This document shows, piece by piece, positions 41,950-52,475 of a stretch of DNA of 64,000 nt. The translations under genes were made by a program, and so were the position numbers. This stretch comes from Tretioscincus oriximinensis (taxonomy: Eukaryota; Chordata; Lepidosauria; Squamata; Gymnophthalmidae): NCBI GenBank assembly GCA_022410635.1, contig JAJVDF010000159.1, positions 2,158,819-2,222,818 on the forward strand, in the 5' to 3' direction. The notes under the pieces were generated by a model. That model did not search any database. It worked only from the letters and a program-made list of their open reading frames with translations, and was not told the origin of the DNA. Positions within the stretch are counted from its first letter, which is position 1, and every line of letters starts with the position of its first letter.

Positions 41950-42342
41950 ATCTCGGTGGTAGCATCAAGGCATCCATCCTAGTAGGTTTTTATACAAGGG
42001 AAAGTATTTTTTCACACCGAGAGTAATCTGTCTGTAGAATTTACTTCCAGGTGGTTGCTAGCAGCCTGGGTAGCTTTAAGACAGGGTTAGACAAGTTCAT
42101 GGAAACCAAGGGTATAAATAGATACTAGGAAGGATCTCTTGATAGTGCCTCCGGGATGGGGCAACAGGCAATATTCCTGAAGTACCATTTCCAGGGAATC
42201 GAGAACAGGTGAAGATGTTGCCTTCTTCTGCTTGAGAGTGCTCAAGTGCAATTGGTGGGCCACTANGTGAAGCAGAATGCTAGACTGNATGGACTCTGGC
42301 ACAATTCAGCAGGGCTCCTCTTATGTTCTTATGTTCTAAGAC
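41950..42342 (+). mobile_element. CR1-type LINE 3' end with C-terminal codons
   Basis: Begins in decayed coding sequence (AAGTATTTTTTCACACCGAG, GTAGAATTTACTTCCAGGTG), then GGTTAGACAAGTTCATGG, GTGCCTCCGGGATGGGGC, and ends CTCCTCTTATGTTCTTATG. Homologous to the younger copies at 47243 and 53862. Confidence 0.87.
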
Positions 42343-42869
42343 AAGACCACATAACTAACAACATAAATGGAATGCCTCTTGACATTTTGAATCTGTCATC
42401 AGTCCCCTTTTCTTACCCCCTGCACTTTTCCTACCACTTGTTATACTGCAGAGATAATAATGAAATTATCACTGTTGATTTGCAAAGGCTATAACAACCT
42501 ATATCTACTCCAATGTACAGATCAGTTGTTGGTGGAATTTTGGGCTCTTTTATCTTCCAGTCATGTTGTTTTGTTTTAATCCCCAGTGCAAAGGGCTTCT
42601 GTGCCNACGAAGCACATTTGCATCTGTTTCACAGAATCTTGGTTAACTTGCAACTTTTCCACCCTTGAAAGGTCAGGAGTGAATAATTCAACGGTAGTGG
42701 CAATATTATTCACTGAGGAAGAAAAAAAGAGAGAGAGTAGCAGGCACAAATATTTACAGGGGGAAACGAGAAGTGAAGTCATCTATTCATGTACAAAACT
42801 TGGCCCAAGTTTAGATGCCATGATAAACCTAGATGCCGTGATGAGAATCTGTCACAGTTCCTTCTGATG
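42343..42869. other. no recognised feature
   Basis: Unassigned sequence. Confidence 0.42.
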
Positions 42870-43460
42870 GGTTTAATGTAAGATAACCAGATAAAATCTG
42901 ANATGAATTAGAAAAAGTTCAAAAGAGAGTTACAAGGATGGTGAGTGGTCTGGAAACCATATCCTATGAGGAATGGTTAAAGGTCCTAGAGATCTTCTGC
43001 AAAAGAGAAGACAGAAAAAGGAGACTTGGTAGCTGTTTACAAATATAGTATACGAAGAGCTGTGTTCTCATTGGTACATGGAAGTACTAGAAACAATGGG
43101 ATAAATTGCAAGGAAGTAGATATAGACTAGATTTATTTATTTATTTACATTTTTATACCGCCCTATACCCGAAAGTCTCAGGGTGGTTAACAATAAAATC
43201 ACAACATGTTAAAAACAGCCACATCTAAAAGCAGGGAAGAGAGAGCAGTTTTCTCAGCCAAAGTATAGCAGAAAAAACTTTCTTACAGTAAGGGTGATAA
43301 ACCAGTGGAAGAAGGTGTTGAGTTCTCCTTCACTGGAAGTCTTCAAATAGAGGCTGGACACTCATCCGTCTGGGGTGGCTTAGTGAATCCTGCATTGAGC
43401 AGGGAGTTGGACCCCAAGACCCCGGAGGTCCCTTCCAACTCTATGATTGTATGATACAAA
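42870..43460 (+). mobile_element. CR1 LINE 3' end (ATTCTATG-type tail), split by LINE-X tail
   Basis: TACAAGGATGGTGAGTGGTC and GGAATGGTTAAAGGTCCTAG precede the insert. After it come CTTTCTTACAGTAAGGGTGA, CACTGGAAGTCTTCAAATAG, GGAGGTCCCTTCCAACTCT and ATGATTGTATGAT. This is the classic CR1 3' end and differs from the TTCTTATG subfamily. The insert is at 43131-43265. Confidence 0.85.
43131..43265 (-). mobile_element. LINE-X 3' tail inside CR1
   Basis: ATTTATTTATTTACATTTTT, CGCCCTATACCCGAAAGTCT, GGGTGGTTAACAATAAAATC and TTTTCTCAGCCAAAG: the minus-strand end of LINE-X, close to 59970-60120. It interrupts the CR1 sequence, so it is the younger of the two. Confidence 0.87.
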
Positions 43461-44424
43461 TTTGCACCTTTAATCTGTGCGGGGAGTTATTCTGCCCACT
43501 CCATTCTCCCTGCAGTAGGCAATAAATGTTGCACCTGGGGAAAAATCCTCTCTTCTGTAGCCACTAAAAGTATGTTTACTCCATTTTTTACCTCATAACT
43601 CTAGTGTAATGAGATGATAACAAGTGTGTTTTAATGAAGACTAACACAAAACATGTGAGCTTCATAACCCATCACCTGCAGAAGTTGTGAAGTTCTAAGA
43701 TAAGTAGTAGTTCTGAGCAACTTCTTTACTTAGTAGTTTATGAAGCCGCTTCTTTTTTGAACCAGAAGCTGGACTGAGACAGGAGCCTCAAATCCAAGTT
43801 TAAGTTGAGTGATTCGCAGATCTTCCAGCACCCATGTTGGAAACACTGTGCACCCATGGGCACAATGGCACTATGTCCCTGAGACCTCCATTGGGTGCTT
43901 TCTGGTAGCCATGTGGGTTCTTCCTATGTTCCTCTTGAAATTTAGATCATTGGGTCTCCAAATCCAGCCTAAAATTTGTATCCACTAAGAAGAGTGACAT
44001 CAAATTTGTTTTGACCACATGAAGGAATATGTTTAGCTTCTTGGCAATCTTCCATGATTTTGCCTTAGTTCAGTCTCTCTTTCACTGCTTTCGATTTATG
44101 TTGTTGATTATGCGGTCCTGTCATCTGCAAGGAGGGTTCTTTAGGCAAAAAGGACACAATTCCCAGGAACATGCTCTACCAGTGTGTCAATTGTCATTTG
44201 GGCTGCTACCTTTGAATGAATTTATGTCATAAGAGAACTGTTGCCCCCAAAGCTTGTATTTGGTGAAGATATACCCCACATTGCCATTGAGGTAGGATTT
44301 GGGAGAACGTCAGTGGCTTGTAGCACCTAATCAGCTTTGTCTGATTTACTGTAAGTAAAATAAAACAACCAAAACAGTAGCTATTGTTACAAACTATTCC
44401 TTTATGATTCCCAAGATAATATAG
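43461..44424. other. unassigned sequence
   Basis: 43500-43580 is a copy of the small dispersed segment (GCAGTAGGCAATAAATGTTG, CTCTCTTCTGTAGCC). Otherwise nothing recognised. Confidence 0.42.
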
Positions 44425-44515
44425 CAAGGGGGTCTTGCAGCACTTTAGAGACTAACAAGAAAAAGGTAGCAAAGGAGCTAGCAGCACTTTGAGACTAACT
44501 TGAGAAAAGTGGTTG

Positions 44516-44553
44516 GCATAAGCTTTCGTAGACAGGTCTACTTCTTCAGATGC
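44516..44553 (-). ncRNA. hammerhead-ribozyme-like motif in young PLE
   Basis: The minus strand is base-for-base the same as 24801-24838: GCAT, CTGAAGA, A, GTAGAC-CT-GTCTAC, GAAA, GCTT, ATGC. Stem I (4 bp) and stem II (6 bp) pair perfectly. Identity to a second independent insertion argues for a common recently active source. Confidence 0.6.
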
Positions 44554-44689
44554 TGAGGGACTAATGTCAGGGTCAGGTATTTATAGGGAAATGTGTATGG
44601 GAGAAGACAAAGCATATGCAACTGTAAGGAGGTGTTGAATTGCAGGTAAATAGCAGGAACTAATCCTCTTATGTAAAAAAGTGCCTGGG

Positions 44690-45300
44690 GCAACAAGGTG
44701 CAATGTCTGGTAGAGAATCAATCAAATACTTAACAGGTGTCATAAAAATGTATAGTTGGCCAGGAAGCCATTGTCTCTGTTAAGTCCTTTGTTGATGGCC
44801 TGGAACTTGTGAATGTATTCAAGTTCTGCTGCTTCTCTTTCAAACCTTCCTTTGTAGTTTCTTTGTTCAAGGACTGCAGTCCTGAGGTCTGAAAGAGAAT
44901 GTCCTGGAAGGTTAAAATGTTCAGCAACTGGTTTCTATGTGTTTCCATTTCGAATATCCATTTATTCTCTGGCGAAGGGATTGTCCTGTTTGCCCAATGT
45001 AGANTGTAGAGGGGCATTGTTGGCAGAAAATGGAATACACCACATTATTTATTTATTTNTTTTTAGTACTTTTATCCCGCCCTTCACCCTAAGGTCGCAG
45101 GGCGGCTTACAACATTAAAATAGCATGACAATTAAAAACAGTGACCCCCAAACCCTCCCCACCCATTCACATTAGNAGATGAGCATGTAAAAGTCCCTTT
45201 AATGTTGTGGGTGGTGTTATCAGGTCCCGTGATGACATTGCCAGGGTGGACGTGTGCACAGAGTTGACATCTGGGTTTGTGGCAGGGTCTAGTTCCCATT
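44690..45300 (-). pseudogene. PLE GIY-YIG endonuclease domain, broken
   Basis: Reading the minus strand from 45300: a cysteine/histidine stretch resembling a small zinc-binding motif (CHKPRCQLCAHV, near 45250-45280), NVITGPDNTTHNIKG, then after the LINE-X insertion VVYSIFCQQCPST-like sequence with YIGQTGQSLRQRING (about 44960-45005), the hallmark YIG and the R of GIY-YIG nucleases. Next come LPGHSLSDL and LEYIHKFQAINKGLN-like residues toward 44740. GIY-YIG is the C-terminal endonuclease of many Penelope-like elements and nicks the target DNA. One frameshift at about 44945 and the inserted LINE-X tail inactivate it; the reverse transcriptase region is missing. Confidence 0.78.
45044..45168 (-). 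mobile_element. LINE-X 3' tail inside the PLE
   Basis: TTATTTATTTNTTTTTAGTA, TTATCCCGCCCTTCACCCTA, AGGTCGCAGGGCGGCTTAC. Minus-strand LINE-X type end inserted in the PLE coding remnant, hence younger than it. Slightly different from the main LINE-X tail and may be a sister family. Confidence 0.8.
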
Positions 45301-45619
45301 TCTCCCTCTGTGTCCTGTGTTCTTTGTGTGAGGAGAAGAAAAAGGTAGGTGACATGAGAAACTTCAGGATGCTGGAATTAGAAGCAGACTTGACTATTAA
45401 AGCTCATGCCCCTTACCTTTTTCTTATTAGTGTCTAAAATGTTACAAAAAACCTTGCTAGATTTTCTGGACCCAGACTAACACAGCTATTTCTTTGAAAT
45501 ATTCCCAAGAAAAAGACCTGGATAAAACTGGGGTATTAGAATATAAAGTCTACCAGGCAAGTTACAAAGACATTTTGCAGGGTTTAGATTGGCAATTTTC
45601 AAGAGAGCAATGAACCATT

Positions 45620-45930
45620 ATTTTATTTATTTATTTATTTTCTTATACCTCCCTATACCTGAAAGTCTCTGGGAAGAAAATAGACATACAGTGTCTGAAA
45701 GTAGAGGAAACACGTTCTTCAGCCAAAGGTAAACAGGTGCATCTTCAAAGATTTGATGAATGTATACAGTTATGCTTGATGCACCTCAGGGTGGAAGTTG
45801 TTCCAATAGTATGAGGCCCAAACTCAAGATGGCCCTATCCTAGGTTCCCATGCCCTTTTCTGTTGAAACTGCTTGTACAATCAGGAGGACTGCTGGTACA
45901 ATCTGCTGAAAATCTGGGAAAGAGGATAGC
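45620..45930 (-). mobile_element. LINE-X 3' part, decayed
   Basis: ATTTATTTATTTATTTTCTT, CCCTATACCTGAAAGTCTCT, TTCTTCAGCCAAAGGTAAAC, GCACCTCAGGGTGGAAGTTG, GGCCCTATCCTAGGTTCCCA and AATCAGGAGGACTGC parallel 17105-17450 in order. The C-terminal frame is disrupted. Confidence 0.78.
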
Positions 45931-46609
45931 AACATAGAACCACACCTTTTGCAATGAAAAAACCACCCATCTCTCCCCAAAATTTCTAGGAGAAGGCAGG
46001 AGATCTACATTTCCAATTGACATTGGTATAATTCCCACACGGATTGGCTTGGAAGTTCTCAACATTTCAACATGGCTTGGTTCCAAGAAAAAGCACTTAG
46101 GATGTGTTTTGCTAGCTCACCGAGGAAGGAGCTGCCTTGTTGGAGCACGTTTCATCTTGTGCATCCGTATGGAAAGTGGGCAGCCTCCAGAGACTGCCAG
46201 AAGCCAACGTTCTCCATGNTCGGCAACAGTTCGCCTACCTGGAAGCTCTGGACCAGCTTGCAAATGTGCTGCCAGCAGTTGTCCCTTTCAGCCATGACTG
46301 AAGAAGCATGCAATTAAAAGCCTTTTTGTGTTGAGCTGTTGCTGGGGTAACCGGAAGCACTCGCATGGCTATCGCTTTACAATCTGTTTATGGGGATTCT
46401 TGTTAATTCTCNCAGTAACGCATTGTGACAACCTGTTTAAAGAGCACTAAAACATTTATAACCCAAAAAAAAGATGGGGAGGGCAACGCCATCGCACTGC
46501 AAGTAGCTGAAGAAGATCTGAATTCCTGCCGAATATCGACTTCATTGTACTGTGCAAGTTCTGCAGAAAAGGTGGAAGAGGTAAGAAAGGAGAATGGTGG
46601 AGGAAGAAG
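45931..46609. other. no recognised feature
   Basis: Unassigned and apparently single-copy within the window. 46110-46300 is locally more GC-rich but has no domain I recognise. Confidence 0.42.
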
Positions 46610-46710
46610 AAAAAGAATCTGTTTTTTCTACCTCGCCATTCTCACNGAAAGGGACTTCAAGAGGCTTANAAGGTTAATTTTTGCCCCAAATTTTTTCTCT
46701 ATTCTATGGT

Positions 46711-47930
46711 GATTAATGGTGCTACTACAACAAATCTCCAAACTGAAAACAACAAAAAGTCCCAACAACAAAGTTTCAGTAAAACCAAAACAACCTACAG
46801 TATAAAAATATAAAAATATTAAAACATAAGTATATATTCAAAACAACACCATAAAAACATGTGTGCCACACATCCAGTCAANAATAATAAAATCCACAAG
46901 TCCACCAAGGGCAAATAACACAGTATCTGTTTTAAAATGTCCTCAGTTTGTTTAAAATGGGANTCTCCAAACAGTCCAACCTCCCTAAAATTGCAGCTCT
47001 GCGACACTGTGGCTGAGTTGCTATTTGTAATCATCCCGCTGATGCGTTTTGACCCTCAGGGTCTTCTTCAAAGGCTATTCAAAAGCAGTAAAATAGCACA
47101 CTAGTAAGTATTTGTTCCATACATAGAAAGTCCCGATACAAAGTATGAAACAAATATATACTTATTGGTGTACTATTTTATATAGCCTTTGAAGAAGACC
47201 CAGAGGGTCAAAATGCATTGGTGGGAGGGTTACAAAAAACATTTCAGCCAACTTTTCACACAACACAAGGACCAGAGGGCCCTCCTTAAAACTGTTGGGT
47301 AGAAAAGTGAGAACAGACAAAGGAAAGTATTTTTTCACCCAGAGGGTCATCGGCCTGTGGAATTTACTTCCTGAAGAGGTAGTAGTAGCTAACAGCTTGG
47401 ATAGTTTCAAGACAGGACTAGACAGGTTTATGGACACCAAGGTTATAAAATGGGTGCTAGGATGGATGTCTGGATGTTGCCTCCGGGATGGAGCAACAGG
47501 CAGGACTCCTGAGATACCATTTGCAGAGAGTCACGAACAGGAGCATATTTTGCTTTCCTCTGTTCGGACTGCCCAGGTGCATCTGGTGGGCCTCTGTGTG
47601 ACACAGAATGCTGGACTCGATGGGCTGTGGCCTGATCCAGTATGGCTCTTCCTATGTTCTTATGTTCTTATGTTCAGTGTCACAGAGCCCACTTTTGAAC
47701 ATCTGCAATTTTGGAGAGTTTGAACTGTTTGGAGACTCCCATTTTAAGCAAACCGAGGACATTTTTTTGTGTTTGTTGGCCTTGGTGGACTTGTGGATTT
47801 TATTATTGTTGATTGGATGTGTGGCACACGTTTTTATGTCATTGTTTTGAATATATACTTATGTTTTAATATTTTTATATTGTAAATATTTTTATACTGT
47901 AATTTTGTTGTTGGGATTAGTGGTGGTACT
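46711..47930. mobile_element. inverted PLE (second family) within tSINE-2, containing a CR1
   Basis: The boundaries GATTAATGGTGCTACT (46711-46726) and GATTAGTGGTGGTACT (47915-47930) match at 14 of 16, a likely target duplication. The left half, minus, carries ACATGTGTGCCACACATCCA...GTCCACCAAGGG...CAGCTCTGCGACACTG. The right half, plus, carries CAGTGTCACAGAGC...CTTGGTGGACTTGTGG...TGTGTGGCACACG. The halves meet near 47150. Each contains a decayed hammerhead-like stretch: minus 47042-47078 and plus 47188-47215, with GAAGAAGACCC and AGGGTC plus AAAA. A CR1 (47243-47675) interrupts the plus half. Confidence 0.78.
47243..47675 (+). mobile_element. CR1-type LINE 3' end, young
   Basis: Encodes KVRTDKGKYFFTQRVIGLWN followed by LLPEEVVVANSLDSFKTGLD, the C-terminus typical of CR1/L3-group ORF2, then stop-containing 3' sequence with CTCGATGGGCTGTGGCCTG and TTCTTATG octamers. 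Nearly identical to 53862-54357 over about 430 bases. Inserted in the plus half of the PLE. Confidence 0.92.
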
Positions 47931-48009
47931 CATGAATCTACTTGAAATGTAGATTGAAAATCTGGTTTATTTCAGATAGCTGAATTGGCTACAGCTGAGG
48001 CCAGTACCT

Positions 48010-48325
48010 TCCAGTTCCAGCACCTTCGCTCATCAAAGCAATGTGGACACATGGGAGGGCCTTCTCTGTGGCAGCTCCCAGGATATGGAATGGTGTTCCC
48101 TCTGAAGTGTGTCAGACACCTACACTGTTCATGTTTAGATACCTGTTCAAGATGTGGTTGTTCACCCTCACCTTCAGCTGAGCCAGCTGTCCCATCCTTG
48201 CAAGCACTGCTATTATTTTTAACTTATTTTAACTTGTTTTTGCTGTTGTTGTTGTTACTGTGATCTGCCCTTAGACTTTTGGGTATAGTGCAAAATATTG
48301 ATGTAAACAAATGAATAAAGTCCAT
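48010..48325 (+). pseudogene. LINE-X ORF2 C-terminus and 3' end
   Basis: Plus-strand codons read AFSVAAPRIWNGVPSEV, then FRYLFKMWLFTLTFS and a stop near 48180, the same C-terminal pattern as 17262-17543. The 3' end has TTATTTTAACTTGTTTTTGC, CTGCCCTTAGACTTTTGGG and AACAAATGAATAAAG. Short, decayed fragment. Confidence 0.82.
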
Positions 48326-49214
48326 CATCCTTCAGGTCATCTCATAGCATTGTGTGAGTTCTGTTGAAAAGCTGATGGACGCTTTGAAAATACAGTTCAA
48401 CTCCAGCCCTATTATACACAAAGCCAATAAAGTATAAAACAAATCTAGGCACAAAAGATGAATGAATCCAGAACATTTCCTTCTAGTCAGCTCTATGCAA
48501 TAGAATAGATTTATGCAATAGGGAGGGGGGGGGGGAGTAGATGAATTTCCACCAGTTCCTGGACAGGTGAAGTGAAGGATGAGAAGAATAACAACTGTGA
48601 TCCTGTACAGAGCCCGACTTCTCCAGCTGCAAAATAATTCTGAGCTCTCATTTATCATAGTAACTGCATTCCAAGAAGATCTTAACATAAAACATCAGGN
48701 GCTACGGAAAGGTTCCTTATGGTTTTCAACAAAAGGAAATATGTGCAGCTTTAATATACTCTGTTGCATAAATGCAGGTTGCATCCAAATGGGAAAGTTT
48801 TAGGCTGCATTCACAGTTATACTGTGATAGTGAGGCTTTTTCCAACATAATTACGGGGATCTAGCAGATGTAGCGTTAGGAAGGCCTGTTGCCTTGCTTT
48901 TCCTGCCTAGTACTTTTATGCTGATTCTGTGCTGTTGTGTGTATGCAAATGAAAGGATGGGAGATGCTTTGATGGAAGCAGTTTACTCCCCATTCTAAAA
49001 ATGATGTTTTGTGAGTGATGCTGACTAGACTTGCTCTCCTAAACTGCACTGCACCTACAAGATTCCACCATGCTCTGATCTAGGTTGTGTATGATACCCA
49101 ACCCAATCTCTGGTTCCTACAGTTCTACTCTTCAGGAAGAACTACATGTCATTCTTTTCTCCAACGCATACTTGGCTCACTGGAACCAGTGAAGGGACTA
49201 TTATCCATACAAAC
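48326..49214. other. unassigned sequence
   Basis: A G-rich run lies at 48522-48534. No other signal recognised. Confidence 0.42.
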
Positions 49215-49835
49215 TTGGGGGTTTATTTATTTATTTGGATTTTTTCCTGTCCTATACCTAAAGGTCTCTGGATATAAGGATAAAAACCATATATGAAACA
49301 CAGCACAATTAGTAAAAACCTGTATGTGAAAATGGGGGAAGAAACTATTTCCTCAACCAAAGGCTAGGGTAAAGAGCAACTTCTTCAGAGATTTTCTAAA
49401 GACCTGCAATGAAGCATCCTGGCATATCTCAGGTGGGAAAACATTCTATAGTCTAGTGGCCACCACCAAAAGGCCCAATCCTGAATTCTCATCCACTGCC
49501 GAGAGTGATGGAACAACCAGGAAAACTTCCCCATTAGATCTCAAGGCACGATCAAGTTACTACAAGAAAAAGGCATTCCTTTAGGTATTGGGGTGCTGGT
49601 CAGGTAGGGCATTAACCCCTTGAATTGGATTTGGTAGCAAATTGGCAACTACTGCAGCTCTTTTAAAACCATTATATATATCCAGATAGTTGTGCCAGAC
49701 AGCAGTCCAGCTGCTCCCTTCTATACCAGCTGTAGCTTCTGAATTGCTAGAACACATTACACTAGTCCAATCTGAAAGTTAGCTGGGCATACCTGATGGC
49801 TATGAGTGTTTAGGGACATTTAACAGCTTAATCAA
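49215..49835 (-). pseudogene. LINE-X, longer 3' fragment
   Basis: The 3' tail begins at 49215 (TTTATTTATTTATTTGGATT, TCCTATACCTAAAGGTCTCT). Going right (upstream on the minus strand) come the C-terminal codons (GGCCACCACCAAAAGGCCCA is the complement of the AFS-APLLWN area) and then 49680-49830, where LTFRLD-CNVF recalls LVTSRLDYCNAL of LINE reverse transcriptases. Several stops and frameshifts. The longest LINE-X copy in the window. Confidence 0.8.
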
Positions 49836-50859
49836 ACCCAGGTCTTATCCAGACCAGCATCTCACTGGCAACTAATCCTCACTCCTGCTGTCACATAGAT
49901 TCCTTTGCAAAGTCAACATGCATTAATGAAGACCAACTGTGCTAGACTTTCTAACATTCCCCAACAATTGACATTCAGAGATGTAATGTTTATAATACCT
50001 ACAATAGCACATGGGCATCATCAGTAGATTTTTCCAAGAAGACAGCATTAAGCTCCTCCACTTTTCATATATTCCTTTTCAGGTGTAGACCTTTGAAATC
50101 AAACAGGGCTGCTTTTGCTCAGCAAGTCACTGCTGGTTTAACATCTTTCTCTTCCTTGGTCTCTCCCCCCCCTCCCCAAGTCTAAACTGCGAGCAAGCTA
50201 GAATACTTTGACACAGGCTATACTGCGCCTTGCTATTTTCTCACCTTGTGCTCCTCTGCGTGTTTAAACTAAAACTTTACCTAGTTTTCCTGGTTTCAGA
50301 ATTATCGGCATTTCTCAGTTAGCTGTGGCAGTTTAGGCTGGCTTGTTTCCAGGCTGGAGCCTTCATGTCCCTGTCAACAGAAGCCTGTAGATTATATTTA
50401 GAAATTTGCAAAAATCTGACACCTGCCACTTTCTATTGAGCTTTGGGTGGAAAACGTCCCTTGCTGCTTCCATTTTTAATGTCAAAGTCAGCCTAGTGGA
50501 AGAGATCACCTCCAGGTAAAGTCATTCATAACAGGAGCTCACAATGGTTAAACCCCGCCTCCTTCTCTGTAAAGCTGCTTTGCCAGAACAAAGGGATATG
50601 GCGTTCGCTGTCATTCAGCATCGATGTTCAGCTGCAACCCAGTTCCCACATCACCTGACAAATGTTGCCTCACTGTAGAACACACACAAAAAAGCCCCAC
50701 AAGGTCCAGTGGCATTGGGGATGTCAAATGTTAAATAGCATTCATTTTTGCAACGTCTGCTAGAAAGATTATTTCTATTGTGTCAAATGTTGGATGAAAT
50801 CGCTTTTGCCTCCTCTATCTTACGTCATGCAGCCCAAGAGCAGATATAGGAGTGATTCC
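49836..50859. other. unassigned sequence
   Basis: About 1 kb with no repeat or gene recognised. Confidence 0.45.
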
Positions 50860-51890
50860 CTGGGAGACCTTTCGCATCTAACTGAAGAAAGACTTCAAAA
50901 CAAAATAAAGAGCTACAACTAAAAATAATAACCAGATGGTACCACACTCCTGCGCAACTGGCACATATGGGGGGCAGATCGCCATTATGTTGGCATGGTT
51001 GCCAAGTACACGGTTCCTTNATACATATGATTTTTGATTGTATAGAGGTTGTGAATTTCTGGCACACAGCCGCTGATGAANTAAGACAGATCGTGGGGGT
51101 GATGATTCCTAGATCAGCTAAGCTAAACATAATGGGCATTACATCGCACTTGCATCTTCCTACACAAGATTGTTTTATTATCGAAAAGGCGATATGGGCA
51201 TTCCAGATGGTAGTAGTAAGAGGCTGGAAAGAGAAAGAAAAATGGACCATAGAATTATGGTACGANTACATAGCAGAATTCCTCCTCTTTGATGNTATAA
51301 GGGAGAGAAGANTAAGATCANTAGGCNTGCNCCCCAAAGTCAGCTGGCAAACAAACTGGAACAAGGTNATAGAATTTGGTGTTGGGAACNAAAACTCTGC
51401 NGTGCTTTCGCATACAATTGCTATGCTTCAGGACCAAAGGCTGTTGGTGTAATCGATTGAGGCTTACTTCTCTCTTAGGGATGGGTGGGTTAGGGGATGA
51501 CTATGTTTTGTTTAGTGTTCGGTTTAATGGTTTGTTATTTATTTGTCGTGTGTTTTGTTATATATTTTATATGTTATATGTTTCTTCTGTTTTGTACATC
51601 ATTTTTTTTTTCATCATAGCCTTTATTGGCATAAAAAGAGGAAAGACATCCAACGCAAGAAACAAACCAAATACAAACCTTCACGAGTAAACAACAAAAA
51701 GAAGTTACAGATGGGCAATACGGCGAAATAAGATTATAGACCATTCCAAATGGACTCAGGTAGTCAAGGAGTCAATTAGATCAATCAAGAAAAAGGCCAC
51801 CTGTTCCGTAAAGGATTGTACATCATTTATGGTTATGGCNTGTTATGTGTGTATTTAATTCAATAAAAATAATTATTAAAAAAAAAAAAA
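50860..51890 (+). pseudogene. L1 ORF2 C-terminus and 3' end with poly(A)
   Basis: Coding remnant 50900-51450: ITRWYHTPAQLAHM, then CWHGC...HMIFDCIEVVNFWHT, the C-terminal cysteine/histidine knuckle of L1 ORF2 (C-x-x-C...H...C) followed by FW. Next come VVVRGWKEKEKWTIELW and a W-Y-x-Y-I-A-E-F segment. L1 ORF2 is an endonuclease/reverse transcriptase; only the extreme C-terminal region survives. The 3' untranslated region ends in AATTCAATAAAAATAATTAT and a poly(A) run at 51879-51891. Eleven or more Ns lie between 51000 and 51410. A later retrocopy splits the 3' region at 51605-51815. Confidence 0.82.
51592..51828 (-). mobile_element. poly(A) retrocopy inserted in L1, 13-bp duplication
   Basis: The 211-bp insert 51605-51815 lies between perfect copies of TTGTACATCATTT (51592-51604 and 51816-51828). 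On the minus strand it ends with CCAATAAAGGCTATGATG and a poly(A) stretch, so it has a polyadenylation signal (TTTATT at 51622-51627 on the plus strand). The body matches nothing else here. It is either a 5'-truncated LINE 3' end or a processed host transcript fragment. Confidence 0.84.
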
Positions 51891-52047
51891 GAGCAAAGAA
51901 GGGAAAAAAAAACAGTTGTGAAATTGTGAAAGGAAGCTTTTTCGGAAGTAGGCTTGATCTCCAAAATCTCCTGCGGGTAACCTTTGTTCCTCTCCGTTTG
52001 TATCAATCATGCAATCAGAACCCATTTTAATTTTTCAGAGTAAAAGT
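51891..52047. other. A-rich unassigned stretch
   Basis: Continuation of A-rich sequence after the L1 tail; nothing recognised. Confidence 0.4.
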
Positions 52048-52475
52048 GAGATACAGTAAATGTCTTGGTGGCTACTAGAANGGATGTCTAGATACTGACT
52101 TCAGATTGGGGAGATAAGATCTTGTCATTGCCTTTTCAGTCAAGAGTGAGTGGAGATTCATCTTCTGCTTCTACTGCAGACTCTCCAGGTACAATTAGTG
52201 GGTGACTGTGTGAGACAGAATGCTAGAGTAGGTGGGATAAAGCGGCCTGAACTAGAAGAACTTCTATTTTTATCCACAATGGATGCTCAGATAGGGTCTC
52301 CAAATTGCAGGAGCAAACAAGTACTTTTAAATGCCGCTTGCAGGGAGTAAAGTGTATGAACAGGTTTTCTCTGCACCTTCTATTTAAGAATGCCTAGATG
52401 CAATTGACAGGGCATTCTGTGAAACCAAATGGGCTGTGGCCCAATTCATAACGAAAGAACTTAACAAGAGCTCTG
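52048..52475 (+). mobile_element. two decayed CR1-type 3' fragments in tandem
   Basis: The first (52048-52255) has GTGTGAGACAGAATGCTAGA and TGGTGGCTACTAGAANGGAT. The second (52260-52475) has GATGCAATTGACAGGGCATT and AAATGGGCTGTGGCCCAATT. Both lack clear octamer tails. Confidence 0.62.

Larger units (their letters stand above)
44425..45510. mobile_element. nested PLEs: old inverted copy containing a young minus copy
   Basis: The outer, older PLE is 44425-44469 (minus, GCAAGGGGGTCTTGCAGCAC) and 45349-45510 (plus, ending CAGACTAACACAGCTATTTC). The inner, younger PLE is 44470-45335 in minus orientation, bounded by perfect 13-mers AAGAAAAAGGTAG (44457-44469 and 45336-45348). The inner copy carries a hammerhead-like motif and a GIY-YIG endonuclease remnant, and is itself interrupted by a LINE-X tail at 45044-45168. 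Penelope-like elements use a reverse transcriptase related to telomerase; that domain is not present here. Confidence 0.88.
46610..48000 (-). mobile_element. tSINE-2 split by a PLE
   Basis: Left part 46610-46726: AGAAGAAAAAGAATC tail, AAGGGACTTCAAGAGGC, TTTTTGCCCCAAATTTTTT. Right part 47931-48000: CATGAATCTACTTGAAATG, TTTCAGATAGCTGAATTGG, CTACAGCTGAGGCCAG. Joined in order they reproduce the minus-strand body of tSINE-2 (compare 14500-14610). The interruption is the PLE composite. Confidence 0.75.
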
